From Lachnospiraceae bacterium (GTDB taxonomy: Bacteria > Bacillota > Clostridia > Lachnospirales > Lachnospiraceae), in assembly GCA_902362715.1 (NCBI GenBank), contig CABIXN010000001.1, positions 255,735 through 319,734 of the forward strand: DNA of 64,000 nucleotides, in the 5' to 3' direction. This document shows, piece by piece, positions 14,578 to 24,272 of the stretch; positions within the stretch are counted from its first letter, which is position 1; each line of letters starts with the position of its first letter. A program made the position numbers and the translations under genes. The notes under the pieces are model-generated. The model searched no databases. It was not told where the DNA came from and saw only the letters and a list, made by a program, of their open reading frames with translations.

Positions 14578-16056
14578 ATGAGAAGCAGCGGTATATTAAT
14601 GCATATTTCTTCTCTGCCGTCGCCTTATGGAATAGGCACTCTTGGAGAAGAAGCTAAAAAATTTGTTGATTTTCTGTCCGCTTCCGGTCAGACCTACTGG
14701 CAGGTTCTCCCAATCTGCCCTACTGGTTTTGGGGATTCTCCCTATCAGTCATTTTCTACATTTGCAGGAAATCCATATTTTATAGACCTTGATTATTTAT
14801 GTCACGATGGTCTGCTTACAAAAGAGGAATGCTGCTCCTATGACTGGGGAAGTGATAAGACAGCGGTGGATTATGGACTTGTATACTGGAACCGTATGAA
14901 AATTTTAAAACAGGCGTATGAAAGATTTCAATGCAGAATACCGTACGAGTATCAGGAGTTCTGCGAAAAAAATAAAGACTGGCTGGAAGACTATGCCGTA
15001 TATATGGCGTTTAAAGAGGCAAATCAGGGAAGCGCATGGCATCAGTGGGACGGGGCCTTGAAGCGGAGAGACCCTCAGGCAGTAAAGGAAGCTAAACAGA
15101 AATTTCAGAAAGAAATTAATTTCTGGAAGATGACGCAGTTTTTATTTTTCTGCCACTGGCATTCCCTGAAGGCGTACGCAAATGAAAGGGGAATCCGGCT
15201 GATTGGAGATATTCCCATCTATGTTTCCTCCGACAGTGCAGATGTGTGGGCAGATCCAGAATTGTTTGTTCTGGATGAAGACTTAAATCCCACAGAAGTT
15301 GCGGGATGTCCGCCGGATGCATTTACAGAAGACGGCCAGCTGTGGGGGAATCCACTGTTTCGCTGGGATAAAATGGAACAGGACGGATTTGCCTGGTGGA
15401 CAAAAAGAGTGAGGCATTTATCAGAATTGTTCGATATTGTGCGCATTGATCATTTCCGGGGTTTTGAGTCATACTATGCCATTCCGGCAGGGGATAAAAA
15501 TGCAAAAAGGGGCGTCTGGAAAAAGGGACCGGGATTGAGATTGTTCCAGGCCCTCAAACAGAAGCTGGGAGATTTGAATATTATTGTGGAAGATCTGGGA
15601 TTTTTGACCCCTGAAGTGTTGAAAATGGTTCAGGACTGCGGTTTTCCGGGTATGAAACTGCTGCAGTTTGCCTTTGATGCCAGAGATAACAGTGCATATC
15701 TGCCCCATAACCATATTAAAAACTGTGTGGTCTATTCCGGAAGCCACGATAATGATACGATTCTTGGCTGGATGAAAAATTCCCCGAGAGAAACTGTGGA
15801 GTATGCCGCAGAGTATCTGGGGCTGACTGTGAAGGATGCCAACTGGGGGATGATGAAGGCTGTATGGGCCAGTGTTGCAGATACGGCGATTGTGACTATG
15901 CAGGATCTGTTAGGGCTGGGAGATGAGGCGCGGATGAATATTCCGTCTACCACAGGGAATAACTGGAAATGGCGGATGAAGCCTGATGCCTTAAGTCAGG
16001 AACTGGCCGGGAAAATTTATCATCAGATGATAAATTATGCCCGATTAAGGAAATAA
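14578..16056 (+). CDS. malQ: 4-alpha-glucanotransferase (amylomaltase)
   Basis: 492 residues of glycoside hydrolase family 77; transfers maltooligosaccharide chains during maltose and glycogen use in the cytoplasm. The N-terminus RSSGILMHISSLPSPYGIG is diagnostic. Catalytic residues are visible in VRIDHFRG (nucleophile Asp), VEDLG (acid/base Glu) and SGSHDNDT (third Asp). The in-frame ATG at 14500 lies inside the previous gene, so the start at 14578 after GAGGG is chosen. A LysR gene follows by 18 bp. Confidence 0.95.
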   Translation: MRSSGILMHISSLPSPYGIGTLGEEAKKFVDFLSASGQTYWQVLPICPTGFGDSPYQSFSTFAGNPYFIDLDYLCHDGLLTKEECCSYDWGSDKTAVDYGLVYWNRMKILKQAYERFQCRIPYEYQEFCEKNKDWLEDYAVYMAFKEANQGSAWHQWDGALKRRDPQAVKEAKQKFQKEINFWKMTQFLFFCHWHSLKAYANERGIRLIGDIPIYVSSDSADVWADPELFVLDEDLNPTEVAGCPPDAFTEDGQLWGNPLFRWDKMEQDGFAWWTKRVRHLSELFDIVRIDHFRGFESYYAIPAGDKNAKRGVWKKGPGLRLFQALKQKLGDLNIIVEDLGFLTPEVLKMVQDCGFPGMKLLQFAFDARDNSAYLPHNHIKNCVVYSGSHDNDTILGWMKNSPRETVEYAAEYLGLTVKDANWGMMKAVWASVADTAIVTMQDLLGLGDEARMNIPSTTGNNWKWRMKPDALSQELAGKIYHQMINYARLRK

Positions 16057-16074
16057 AAAGAAAAGAGAAAGCAG

Positions 16075-16974
16075 ATGAATTTTAAAAGTATCCGGTATTT
16101 TATAACCCTTGCCCATTGTCTGAATTTTACTCAGGCAGCCGGCAAATATCATATTACCCAGACTGCTATGAGCCGATATATTGCATCTTTAGAGGAACAG
16201 GTAGGCGTGAAACTGTTTGAGAGAAGCTCTAGAAAAGTGACATTGACAGAAGCAGGAAGGCTGTATGCAGAAGGTGTGGAAAAAATATTAAAAGAACACG
16301 AAGAATTGCTGGAACGGGCAAGGGCTGCCGCCAATCAATACCAGGGGCATGTAAAGGTGGGGATCGGAGTTTATGAATACAGCAATACCGAGCAGTATTT
16401 TTCGAAATTTCTGGAAATGTATTCGGATGTAAAGGTAGATATCTTTCAGTTTCCTTACAGCACCTTGACAGAACGTTTTAAAACCGGAAGTCTGGACCTG
16501 ATCATATCCCTGGATATGTGCAGGGAAGAGTTTAAAAAAGAGGAAATACGGACAGTGGACTTGTTTTCCAGCGAAAATGTTCTGGTGATCAGCCGGCAGA
16601 AAGCAGAGCAGTATCAGGGCAGTAAGGTAGCAGAGATTTTGAAAAAAGAATATCTTGTAACCAACTGTGAGGATAATGGTTTAAATTCTCTGAAAATGTT
16701 AAAAACCATGCTGCAAAGAGACCTTGGTTTTGCTCCGGAGAATATGGTGCAGACTAATAGTCTTGGAGCCCAGCTTTTAATGGTAAAAACAGGGCATGGA
16801 GCGGCCATTGTGCCCTCTTTTGTAAAAGAGATACAGGATGACTCTGTGGCGGTATTAAAGCTGCCTCAGGAATCTCCCCAGAAGTATTGTGTGATACAAA
16901 AAAGTGACTGCAAAAATCAGGCCGCAACTTTATTTATGGATTTCTGCCAGTCTCTGCATCTGGATGTCATGTAA
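16075..16974 (+). CDS. LysR-family transcriptional regulator
   Basis: 299 residues. The winged helix is at 1-60 (FTQAAGKYHITQTAMSRYIA, then EEQVGVKLFERSSRKVTLTEAG), followed by a periplasmic-binding-protein-like effector domain (VKVGIGVYEYSNTE onward). It is transcribed with malQ (18 bp apart), and its end abuts the hairpin that precedes spoIVA. Ligand and targets are unknown; LysR proteins commonly act on a divergent gene, but none is divergent here. Confidence 0.9.
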   Translation: MNFKSIRYFITLAHCLNFTQAAGKYHITQTAMSRYIASLEEQVGVKLFERSSRKVTLTEAGRLYAEGVEKILKEHEELLERARAAANQYQGHVKVGIGVYEYSNTEQYFSKFLEMYSDVKVDIFQFPYSTLTERFKTGSLDLIISLDMCREEFKKEEIRTVDLFSSENVLVISRQKAEQYQGSKVAEILKKEYLVTNCEDNGLNSLKMLKTMLQRDLGFAPENMVQTNSLGAQLLMVKTGHGAAIVPSFVKEIQDDSVAVLKLPQESPQKYCVIQKSDCKNQAATLFMDFCQSLHLDVM

Positions 16975-16980
16975 TGAGAA

Positions 16981-17022
16981 CCTCCCGCATATACATAAAA
17001 CAGTATAGACGGGAGGATTTTT
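16981..17022 (+). terminator. Terminator hairpin that contains the spoIVA ribosome binding site
   Basis: CCTCCCG (16981-16987) pairs with CGGGAGG (17010-17016), extended inside by TATAC/GTATA, and six T residues follow. It ends the malQ-lysR transcript. The 3' arm GGGAGG is also the only ribosome site for spoIVA (ATG 17024), so read-through RNA would have a masked site. Confidence 0.8.
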
Positions 17023-17023
17023 T

Positions 17024-18511
17024 ATGGACAAAATAAATACCAATACATATGATCTTTACAGAGATATCCAGAGAAGAACCAACGGAGAGATTTATCTTGG
17101 AGTGGTGGGGCCTGTGCGTTCCGGAAAATCAACTTTTATCAAACGGTTTATGGATTTGATGGTACTGCCGAATATGGAGGATGCTTCGGACAGAGAACGG
17201 ACCATTGATGAGCTGCCCCAGTCGGCTCAGGGAAAAACGATTATGACAACAGAGCCCAAATTTATTCCAAAAGAGGCAGCTAATATTTTTCTGGCGGAAG
17301 ATCTGCCGGTACAGATTCGGTTAATTGATTGTGTGGGCTTTCTCATTGAGGGGGCAAACGGTCATATGGAAGAGGGAAATCAGCGTATGGTGAAGACTCC
17401 GTGGATGGAACAGGAAATTCCTTTTTCTCAGGCGGCCAGCATCGGAACGGAAAAGGTAATCAAAGAACACGCTACCATTGGGATTGTAGTGACTACAGAC
17501 GGTTCCTTTACGGAGATACCAAGGGAAAATTATGTTCCGGCAGAGGAAAAAACCATCGCAGAGTTAAAAGAAATCGGCAAACCTTTTGTGGTACTGCTGA
17601 ATACGCCCCGGCCATACCAGGCAGAAAGCGAACAGTTAGCCCAGCAGCTTTCTGAAAAATATCAGGTTCAGGTATTGCCGGTAAACTGTGAGCAGTTGAA
17701 AAAAGATGATATCAATCGAATCTTAAAGAGTGTGCTTTATGAGTTTCCCATTACCAGAATCGAGTTTTTCATTCCCAAATGGGTGGAAATGCTTGAGAGC
17801 TCCCATAAAGTAAAAGAAGCGGCTATTTTAAATGCGGGTACAATTTTGAAAAATCTGCAGTTTGTAAAGGATGCTGCTGTGGAAAGCTTTGAGCCCGAAG
17901 GAGATGAAATAAAATCCATGCGGATGGAGCAGGTGGATTTTTCCAGCGGAAATGTAAAAATCCGGATGGATGTGGACGAAAAACTATATTATGAAAATAT
18001 GAGTGAGATGGCCGGTATGGATATCAGCGGAGAATATCAGCTGATCTCTCTGATCAGGGAGCTGGCGTCTGTGAAAAAGGAGTATGAAAAAGTGGCGGAA
18101 GCCATGCAGAGCGTTCAGCAGAAAGGGTATGGCGTAGTTCTGCCGTCTATGTCTGATATCCAGATAGAGGAGCCTCAGTTGATCCGTCACGGGAACAAGT
18201 ACGGTGTAAAACTGAAAGCATCTTCTCCTTCTATCCATATGATCCGTGCCAATGTAGAAACAGAAATTGCGCCCATTATCGGAAGTGAGGATCAGGCAAA
18301 AGATCTGGTTTCTTATATTCTGGATAACGAAAACAGAGAAGAAGGATTGTGGGAAACAAATATTTTTGGAAAATCCATCGGAGAACTGGTGGAAGACGGT
18401 ATTAACCGGAAAATTACAATGATGGATGATGACAGTCAGATGAAGCTTCAGGATACCATGCAGAAAATTGTAAATGACAGCAATGGCGGACTGGTGTGTA
18501 TTATTATTTAA
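17024..18511 (+). CDS. spoIVA: Stage IV sporulation protein A (spore coat morphogenetic ATPase)
   Basis: 495 residues, normal for SpoIVA, which polymerises with ATP hydrolysis on the outer forespore membrane to form the coat basement layer. Walker A is GPVRSGKST near residue 29. The long TRAFAC-like ATPase region (LIDCVGFLIEGANGHMEEG; IGIVVTTDGSF) is followed by a middle domain and a C-terminal membrane-anchoring tail ending GGLVCIII. It is expected to be controlled by sigma-E in the mother cell. I see no convincing sigma-E promoter in the short gap, so one may lie inside lysR. Confidence 0.96.
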   Translation: MDKINTNTYDLYRDIQRRTNGEIYLGVVGPVRSGKSTFIKRFMDLMVLPNMEDASDRERTIDELPQSAQGKTIMTTEPKFIPKEAANIFLAEDLPVQIRLIDCVGFLIEGANGHMEEGNQRMVKTPWMEQEIPFSQAASIGTEKVIKEHATIGIVVTTDGSFTEIPRENYVPAEEKTIAELKEIGKPFVVLLNTPRPYQAESEQLAQQLSEKYQVQVLPVNCEQLKKDDINRILKSVLYEFPITRIEFFIPKWVEMLESSHKVKEAAILNAGTILKNLQFVKDAAVESFEPEGDEIKSMRMEQVDFSSGNVKIRMDVDEKLYYENMSEMAGMDISGEYQLISLIRELASVKKEYEKVAEAMQSVQQKGYGVVLPSMSDIQIEEPQLIRHGNKYGVKLKASSPSIHMIRANVETEIAPIIGSEDQAKDLVSYILDNENREEGLWETNIFGKSIGELVEDGINRKITMMDDDSQMKLQDTMQKIVNDSNGGLVCIII

Positions 18512-18526
18512 AAGTGTAAATATTTG

Positions 18527-18605
18527 AAAAAGTCCTGGAGGGGCAGCCTGGCATTATGAAAGTTTCTGCTTTTTATGGTGCAGTGCTGGCGCTTCAGGAC
18601 TTTTT
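18527..18605 (+). terminator. Terminator of spoIVA with a long insert loop
   Basis: Perfect 11-bp arms AAAAAGTCCTG (18527-18537) and CAGGACTTTTT (18595-18605). The 57-nt loop can pair internally (CAGC/GCTG). The T-run is also the left end of repeat copy A. Confidence 0.8.
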
Positions 18606-18737
18606 ACTCTATAGGAGATACCGTGTTGTGATAAAGCTGAAAAGTGCCGATTCCTATAGAGCAAAAAACGCTCCGCTGATGATCGCACTGCGGCGGAATG
18701 GAGTCATGTCGCAAAAGCCGCCCGCCGCAGGCGGAAG
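18601..18737 (+). repeat. Dispersed structured repeat, copy A (3' end lost)
   Basis: Near-identical to copies at 37557 and 46788. It starts at the T-run of the spoIVA terminator. The first hairpin has CTCTATAGGA and TCCTATAGAG arms, flanked by T and A tracts. Then comes CTGCGGCGG...CCGCCGCAG enclosing GTCGC-AAAA-, whose partner arm is altered (GCCGC). The terminal GAATGTGC/GCACATTC hairpin of the other copies is missing. It lies between spoIVA and pnp. An open frame runs through it into pnp, but the frame is not kept in other copies, so it is treated as non-coding. Confidence 0.85.
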
Positions 18738-18798
18738 AATATCTTTGAAAGCAGCTTATGTACAGGAAAGAGTGCAGGGGGCGGCTCTCTGCTTTCGG

Positions 18799-18827
18799 TT
18801 TACAAAAGATTCCTTTTTCGCTATAAT
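18799..18827 (+). promoter_or_regulatory. Sigma-A promoter of pnp
   Basis: TTTACA (18799-18804), 17-bp spacer, TATAAT (18822-18827), 44 bp before the pnp start and downstream of repeat copy A. Confidence 0.8.
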
Positions 18828-18870
18828 AAGGCAATATGTAAATGAGCGAAAACAGGAGGCGAAAAAGCTT

Positions 18871-19710
18871 ATGAATCCAGTATATGAGAAACTTTTAAAA
18901 TGTTATGAAAGTGTAAAGAAAAAAATTGACTTTCAGCCGGAAATGGCATTGATTTTGGGCTCCGGTCTTGGGGATTATGCGGAGAGCATTCAGATTGAGG
19001 CGGTTTTGGATTATCATGAAATAGAAGGATTTCCGGTTTCTACAGCCCTGGGCCATAAAGGCCGGTTTGTATTCGGATATGTAAAAGATGTTCCTGTTGT
19101 TATTATGCAGGGACGTGTTCATTATTACGAAGGATATTCCATGACAGATGTGGTGCTTCCCACCCGTCTGATGGGAATGATGGGGGCAAAGGTGCTGTTT
19201 TTAACCAATGCTTCCGGCGGAATTCAGGAAGGGATGCAGGCAGGAGATTTTATGCTGATTAACGGGCATATTACTGACTTTGTGCCTTCTCCTTTGATCG
19301 GACCGAATATTGATGAACTGGGTGTGCGGTTTCCGGATATGAGTGATGTATACAGAAGCAGTCTGCGGGAAGTCATTAAAGAAACCGCTAAAAAGTTTGA
19401 TATTCCATTAAAGGAAGGTGTTTATATTCAGCTGACGGGACCAAATTATGAAACCCCTCAGGAAATTCATATGTGCCGTGTGCTGGGAGCGGATGCGGTA
19501 GGTATGAGCACAGCGGTGGAAGCTATGGCGGCCAACCATATGGGAATGCAGGTATGCGGAATTTCCTGTATTTCCAATCTGGCAGCAGGAATTTCACCAA
19601 CGCCTCTGACTCATGAAGAGATTCAGGAGACAGCAGACCGTGTGGCGCCAATGTTTAAACAGCTGGTAACAGAATCTATCTGCAGCATCTATCAGTCACT
19701 GCATCAGTAA
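18871..19710 (+). CDS. pnp: Purine nucleoside phosphorylase
   Basis: 279 residues of the trimeric PNP family; splits (deoxy)guanosine or inosine with phosphate into base and (deoxy)ribose-1-phosphate. Family landmarks: LILGSGLGDYAE, GRVHYYEGYSMTDV, LFLTNASGGIQ, TGPNYETPQEIHM and GMSTAVEAMAANHMG. The frame is open far upstream through the repeat, but the start at 18871 has AGGAGG 11 bp before it and gives the family-typical N-terminus. It is followed by mtaD, making a purine salvage pair; DeoB elsewhere in the window handles the pentose phosphate. Confidence 0.94.
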   Translation: MNPVYEKLLKCYESVKKKIDFQPEMALILGSGLGDYAESIQIEAVLDYHEIEGFPVSTALGHKGRFVFGYVKDVPVVIMQGRVHYYEGYSMTDVVLPTRLMGMMGAKVLFLTNASGGIQEGMQAGDFMLINGHITDFVPSPLIGPNIDELGVRFPDMSDVYRSSLREVIKETAKKFDIPLKEGVYIQLTGPNYETPQEIHMCRVLGADAVGMSTAVEAMAANHMGMQVCGISCISNLAAGISPTPLTHEEIQETADRVAPMFKQLVTESICSIYQSLHQ

Positions 19711-19724
19711 GGGGGAAGAGGCAT

Positions 19725-21023
19725 ATGAATATTCGCTTTTATAACGCTAAAGTTCTGACTCTGAAAGAAGATGAAACCTTTGAGATTATCTTTGGAGAGC
19801 TCTGGGTGAAAGGAAATTCTATTTGTTATATTGGAAACGGAGAGGATACAGATCAGGTTTTGAAAGAATACGGCCCCATCTGCTGGGAACGTGAAATAGA
19901 TGCAGAGGGCAATCTTTTAATGCCGGGCTTTAAAAATGCCCATACACATACGGCTATGACATTCTTACGTTCTTATGCAGATGATCTGCCTCTGCAGGAA
20001 TGGCTGTTTCAGCAGGTATTTCCAAAGGAGGACCAGCTGGTGCCGGAGTATGTATATGATTTGAATATTCTTGGAATTATGGAATATCTCACCAGTGGAA
20101 TTACTTCTAACTTTGATATGTATTTTTTCCCGCCGACAGATGCAAAAGCTTCTGTGGACTGCGGTTTCCGTACGGTGTTAGTGCCGGGGCTGAATAATTT
20201 CGGCGGAACTGTGGAACAGATGGAGGAAAATTATCATATTGTCAATGAAATGAGCGATCTTGTAAGCTTTATGATTGGATTTCATGCAGAATACACTACT
20301 TCCAGAGAGCTGATGGAAGGGGTGGCAGGACTGGCACAGAAGTTTCGGTCGCCGGTATTTATGCACAATTCAGAAACCGCTCTGGAGGTAAAAGAGTGCC
20401 GGGACCGTTACCAGATGTCTCCCACACAGATTACGGACAGCCTTGGGATGTATGAATACGGCGGCGGCGGCTATCACTGCGTATATTTTGACGATCAGGA
20501 TTTTGAGATTTTTAAAAAGAAAGGACTTTCGGCAGTGACCAATCCAGCTTCTAATTTGAAGCTTGCCAGCGGGATTGCGCCGGTGAAACGGTTTGTGGAA
20601 GAGGGAATTAATGTGGCTATCGGCACTGACGGAGCGGCCAGCAACAACTGTCTGGATATGTTTCGGGAGATGTTTCTTACTTCTGCCCTTGCAAAGGTAA
20701 GAGAAATGGATGCGGAGTGTGTCAGCGCAGATAAGATTTTATATATGGCAACAGCAGGAGGCGCAAAAGCCATGGGCCTTTCTGACTGCGATTGTCTGGC
20801 GGCAGGAAAGAAAGCAGACCTGATTATGCTTGATTTAAAACAGCCTAATATGCAGCCGGAAAATAATATCGTTAAAAATATTGTGTACAGCGGAAGCAAG
20901 CAGAATGTAAAAATGACCATGGTAAACGGAAAGATTCTATATGAAGATCAGAAGTTTTATATAGGATTTGAGCCGGAAGAGGTATACCGCAGAGCAAATG
21001 AAATTATCCGCAGTATGAAATAG
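19725..21023 (+). CDS. mtaD: Amidohydrolase, S-adenosylhomocysteine/5'-methylthioadenosine deaminase type
   Basis: 432 residues of the metal-dependent amidohydrolase superfamily (TIM barrel). Metal ligands: [14 protein letters not shown] (HxH), FHAEYT, MHNSET and GTDGAASNN (Asp). [11 protein letters not shown] is typical of the MtaD/SsnA/TrzA group. The reaction would be deamination of methylthioadenosine or S-adenosylhomocysteine. Its position behind a purine nucleoside phosphorylase supports a nucleoside role, but the exact substrate in this group (adenosine, guanine derivatives) is hard to fix from sequence. Confidence 0.85.
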   Translation: MNIRFYNAKVLTLKEDETFEIIFGELWVKGNSICYIGNGEDTDQVLKEYGPICWEREIDAEGNLLMPGFKNAHTHTAMTFLRSYADDLPLQEWLFQQVFPKEDQLVPEYVYDLNILGIMEYLTSGITSNFDMYFFPPTDAKASVDCGFRTVLVPGLNNFGGTVEQMEENYHIVNEMSDLVSFMIGFHAEYTTSRELMEGVAGLAQKFRSPVFMHNSETALEVKECRDRYQMSPTQITDSLGMYEYGGGGYHCVYFDDQDFEIFKKKGLSAVTNPASNLKLASGIAPVKRFVEEGINVAIGTDGAASNNCLDMFREMFLTSALAKVREMDAECVSADKILYMATAGGAKAMGLSDCDCLAAGKKADLIMLDLKQPNMQPENNIVKNIVYSGSKQNVKMTMVNGKILYEDQKFYIGFEPEEVYRRANEIIRSMK

Positions 21024-21031
21024 GAGTATCT

Positions 21032-21511
21032 ATGAAAGTAACAATTTATACAGACGGAGCGGCCAGAGGAAATCCCCACGGTCCGGGAGGATACGGCACC
21101 GTACTTCAGTTTGTGGACGCAGCCGGAACACTTCATGAAAGAGAGCTGTCTGCCGGATATAAAAAAACCACCAATAACCGGATGGAGCTTATGGCTGCTA
21201 TTGTGGGGCTTGAGGCTTTAAACCGTCCCTGCCAGGTGGATTTGTATTCTGATTCCAAATATCTGACAGATGCTTTTAATCAGCACTGGATAGATGGATG
21301 GAAACGCAGAGGATGGAAAAAGGCCGACAAAAAGCCGGTGAAAAATGTGCGGCTCTGGCAGAGACTGCTGGCGGCCATGGAACCTCATCAGGTGATCTTT
21401 CACTGGGTAAAAGGACATGACGGGCATCCGGAAAATGAACGGTGCGACCGTCTGGCCACTGCAGCTGCAGACGGATCCTGTCTTCTGGAAGATGATCTTG
21501 ACGAGAGCTGA
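21032..21511 (+). CDS. rnhA: Ribonuclease HI
   Basis: 159 residues; degrades RNA in RNA-DNA hybrids. The catalytic DEDD residues are visible: [35 protein letters not shown] and ENERCDRLA, with the basic [14 protein letters not shown] handle region present. It follows mtaD by 8 bp with a GGAG site, so it may be read from the same transcript. Confidence 0.95.
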   Translation: MKVTIYTDGAARGNPHGPGGYGTVLQFVDAAGTLHERELSAGYKKTTNNRMELMAAIVGLEALNRPCQVDLYSDSKYLTDAFNQHWIDGWKRRGWKKADKKPVKNVRLWQRLLAAMEPHQVIFHWVKGHDGHPENERCDRLATAAADGSCLLEDDLDES

Positions 21512-21570
21512 GTGCAGGGACTGCCTTGAAAATGAAAAAACACTGTGCTAAGATAGGAATGTTTGGATAA

Positions 21571-21591
21571 CAAAGGGGACAGCCCCCTTTG
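21571..21591 (+). promoter_or_regulatory. Hairpin in the alaS leader
   Basis: CAAAGGGG and CCCCTTTG form a perfect 8-bp stem with a 5-nt loop, 12 bp before the alaS ribosome site. No T-box conserved sequence is present and the space is too short for one. Possible partial terminator of rnhA. Confidence 0.4.
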
Positions 21592-21614
21592 AAAATAAAT
21601 TTGGAGGAATTGTT

Positions 21615-24272
21615 GTGAAAAAATACGGAGTAAATGATCTGCGCAGAATGTTTCTGGAATTCTTTGAGAGTAAAGATCATCTGGCAGCAAAAAGCTTTTC
21701 CCTGGTGCCTCATAATGACAACAGTCTGCTGTTGATCAATGCGGGAATGGCACCGTTAAAACCATACTTTACCGGTCAGGAGATTCCGCCAAGACGGCGT
21801 ATGACTACCTGTCAGAAATGTATTCGTACCGGTGATATTGAAAATGTAGGAAAGACAGCCCGTCATCTTACATTTTTTGAGATGCTTGGAAACTTTTCAT
21901 TTGGAGATTATTTTAAAAAGGAAGCCATTGCCTGGTCCTGGGAATTTTTGACAAAGGTGCTGGAGCTGGATCCGGAACGTCTTTATCCTTCTATTTACGG
22001 AGAGGACGAGGAAGCTTTTGAAATCTGGACCAAGGATATCGGGGTTCCTGCAGAAAAAATCACACGTTTTTACCGGGATGAAAACGGTGAATGCGATAAC
22101 TTCTGGGAGCACGGAGCAGGTCCCTGCGGTCCCTGTTCGGAAATTTATTATGACAGAGGGGAAAAATACGGATGTAAAAGCCCTGACTGTAAGGTAGGCT
22201 GTGACTGTGACCGTTTTATGGAAGTGTGGAATAATGTATTCACACAGTTTGACGGTGACGGAAAAGGCCATTATACAGAACTTGAAAATAAAAATATTGA
22301 TACCGGCATGGGATTAGAGCGTCTTGCTGTTGTTATGCAGGATGTAGATTCCGTATTTGATATTGACACTATGAAGGCAATCCGTGACAAAGTCTGTGAG
22401 CTCTGCGGCAAAACTTATCAGACAGATGAGCTTTCTGATATTTCCATTCGTCTGATTACAGATCATATCCGTTCTGCCACATTTATGGTTTCTGACGGAA
22501 TTATGCCTTCCAACGAAGGACGGGGCTATGTGCTGCGGCGTCTCATCCGCCGGGCGGCAAGACATGGAAGAATGCTTGGAATAGAAGGAACCTTCCTGGC
22601 AAAATTAAGTGAGACTGTAATTTCAGAATCCAAAGACGGATATCCGGAGTTAGAAGAGAAAAAAGATTTTATTTTCCGTGTTCTGACTCAGGAAGAGGAA
22701 AAATTCAATAAAACCATTGACCAGGGGCTTAATATTCTGGCCGAAATGCAGGCTGAGATGGAAGAAGCCGGCAAGAAGACACTTTCCGGTGCAGATGCCT
22801 TTAAATTGTATGATACGTATGGTTTTCCTATAGATCTGACAGCGGAAATCCTGGAAGAAAAAGGATTAAATATTGACCATGAGGGCTTTGGGGCGGCAAT
22901 GCAAGAGCAGCGCACCAAGGCAAGAAAAGCCCGGAAAACAACCAACTATATGGGCGCGGATGTGACTGTTTATGAGTCTATTGATCCGTCTGTTACCACA
23001 GAGTTTGTTGGTTATGACCGATATACCCATCAGTCAGAAATTATTGTATTAACAACAGAGGATGAACTGACAGAAGCGCTGACAGAGGGAGAAAACGGAA
23101 CAGTTATTGTAAAAGAGACGCCATTTTATGCAACCATGGGCGGACAGAATGCAGATACCGGCGTCATTCGTACAAAAGACGGAGAGTTTCTGGTGAAGGA
23201 TACTGTGAAACTTTCAGGCGGCAAGGCAGGTCATATCGGAACCGTAGTCAAAGGCATGGTAAAGGTTGGTGATCTGGCAGAATTGTCCATAGATCAGGAG
23301 AAGCGTCTTGCAATCGGTAAAAACCACAGTGCCACTCATCTGCTTCAAAAGGCTTTGCGTGAAGTGCTTGGAACCCATGTGGAGCAGGCAGGGTCCGATG
23401 TTAACGAGGACAGACTGCGTTTTGACTTTACACATTTTTCTGCTATGACACCGGAGGAGCTGGCAAAAACAGAAGCTATTGTAAATCAAAAGATTGAAGA
23501 GAATCTTCCGGTGAAAACTGCTGTAATGTCATTAGAGGAAGCAAAAAAGACCGGAGCTATGGCTTTGTTTGGTGAAAAATACGGTGAGAGTGTCCGTGTA
23601 GTAACTATGGGGGATTTTTCCACAGAGCTCTGCGGCGGTACTCATGTATCCAATACAGGTTCTATTATGGCTTTTAAGATTCTTTCCGAAACCGGAGTCG
23701 CAGCGGGAGTACGCCGTATAGAGGCGCTGACTTCAAAAGCTGTATTTGAATATTATGATAAGCTGGAGGATACCTTAAATCAGGCGGCAAAAGCGTTAAA
23801 GACAAATCCGGCCTCAGTTCTGGAAAAAATTCAGCATCTGCAGACTGAGTTAAAAGCGCTTCAAAGTGAAAATGAATCTTTAAAGAGCAAAGCGGCTCAG
23901 GATGCCCTTGGGGATGTAATGGATCAGGTTGTAGAAGTAAATGGAGTAAAGCTTCTGGCAGCGGTTGTAGATGATGTGGATATGAACGGTCTGCGTGATC
24001 TTTCCGATCAGCTGAAGGCAAAGCTGGGCGACGGTATGGTATTACTGGCATCTGCAAAGGACGGGAAAGTCAGCCTTGTAGCTATGGCAACAGAGGGAGC
24101 TATGAAGCAGGGGGCTCATGCGGGAAATCTGATTAAAACTGTAGCGGCAAAAGTCGGCGGAGGCGGAGGCGGACGTCCGAATATGGCTCAGGCCGGCGGA
24201 AAGAATCCGGCTGGCATTCCGGATGCTATTGCAGCAGCGAAAGAAGCATTTGCTCTGCAGGTTGAAAAATAA
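21615..24272 (+). CDS. alaS: Alanine--tRNA ligase
   Basis: 885 residues, full length. The class II catalytic domain starts FLEFFESKDHL and contains the characteristic FEMLGNFSFGDYFK. The editing domain has HSATHLLQ and CGGTHV, whose His and Cys residues bind zinc. The C-terminal C-Ala domain has GGGGGGRPNMAQAGG. The start is GTG with GGAGG 7 bp upstream. Its stop codon TAA overlaps the ATG of the following lipoprotein gene (TAATG). Confidence 0.97.
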   Translation: MKKYGVNDLRRMFLEFFESKDHLAAKSFSLVPHNDNSLLLINAGMAPLKPYFTGQEIPPRRRMTTCQKCIRTGDIENVGKTARHLTFFEMLGNFSFGDYFKKEAIAWSWEFLTKVLELDPERLYPSIYGEDEEAFEIWTKDIGVPAEKITRFYRDENGECDNFWEHGAGPCGPCSEIYYDRGEKYGCKSPDCKVGCDCDRFMEVWNNVFTQFDGDGKGHYTELENKNIDTGMGLERLAVVMQDVDSVFDIDTMKAIRDKVCELCGKTYQTDELSDISIRLITDHIRSATFMVSDGIMPSNEGRGYVLRRLIRRAARHGRMLGIEGTFLAKLSETVISESKDGYPELEEKKDFIFRVLTQEEEKFNKTIDQGLNILAEMQAEMEEAGKKTLSGADAFKLYDTYGFPIDLTAEILEEKGLNIDHEGFGAAMQEQRTKARKARKTTNYMGADVTVYESIDPSVTTEFVGYDRYTHQSEIIVLTTEDELTEALTEGENGTVIVKETPFYATMGGQNADTGVIRTKDGEFLVKDTVKLSGGKAGHIGTVVKGMVKVGDLAELSIDQEKRLAIGKNHSATHLLQKALREVLGTHVEQAGSDVNEDRLRFDFTHFSAMTPEELAKTEAIVNQKIEENLPVKTAVMSLEEAKKTGAMALFGEKYGESVRVVTMGDFSTELCGGTHVSNTGSIMAFKILSETGVAAGVRRIEALTSKAVFEYYDKLEDTLNQAAKALKTNPASVLEKIQHLQTELKALQSENESLKSKAAQDALGDVMDQVVEVNGVKLLAAVVDDVDMNGLRDLSDQLKAKLGDGMVLLASAKDGKVSLVAMATEGAMKQGAHAGNLIKTVAAKVGGGGGGRPNMAQAGGKNPAGIPDAIAAAKEAFALQVEK

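Noticed and set aside
18601..18737. Repeat as a relic of a class C group II intron
   Set aside because: Location after terminators fits, but no GTGCG-like 5' end or domain V sequence is present in any copy.
18556..18870. N-terminal extension of pnp through repeat copy A
   Set aside because: The open frame is there, but the strong promoter (18799-18827) and AGGAGG lie inside it, the family start is at 18871, and the frame is not kept in the other repeat copies.
21512..21614. T-box riboswitch before alaS
   Set aside because: Only 103 bases are available, no T-box sequence or specifier stem is visible, and only one short hairpin is present.
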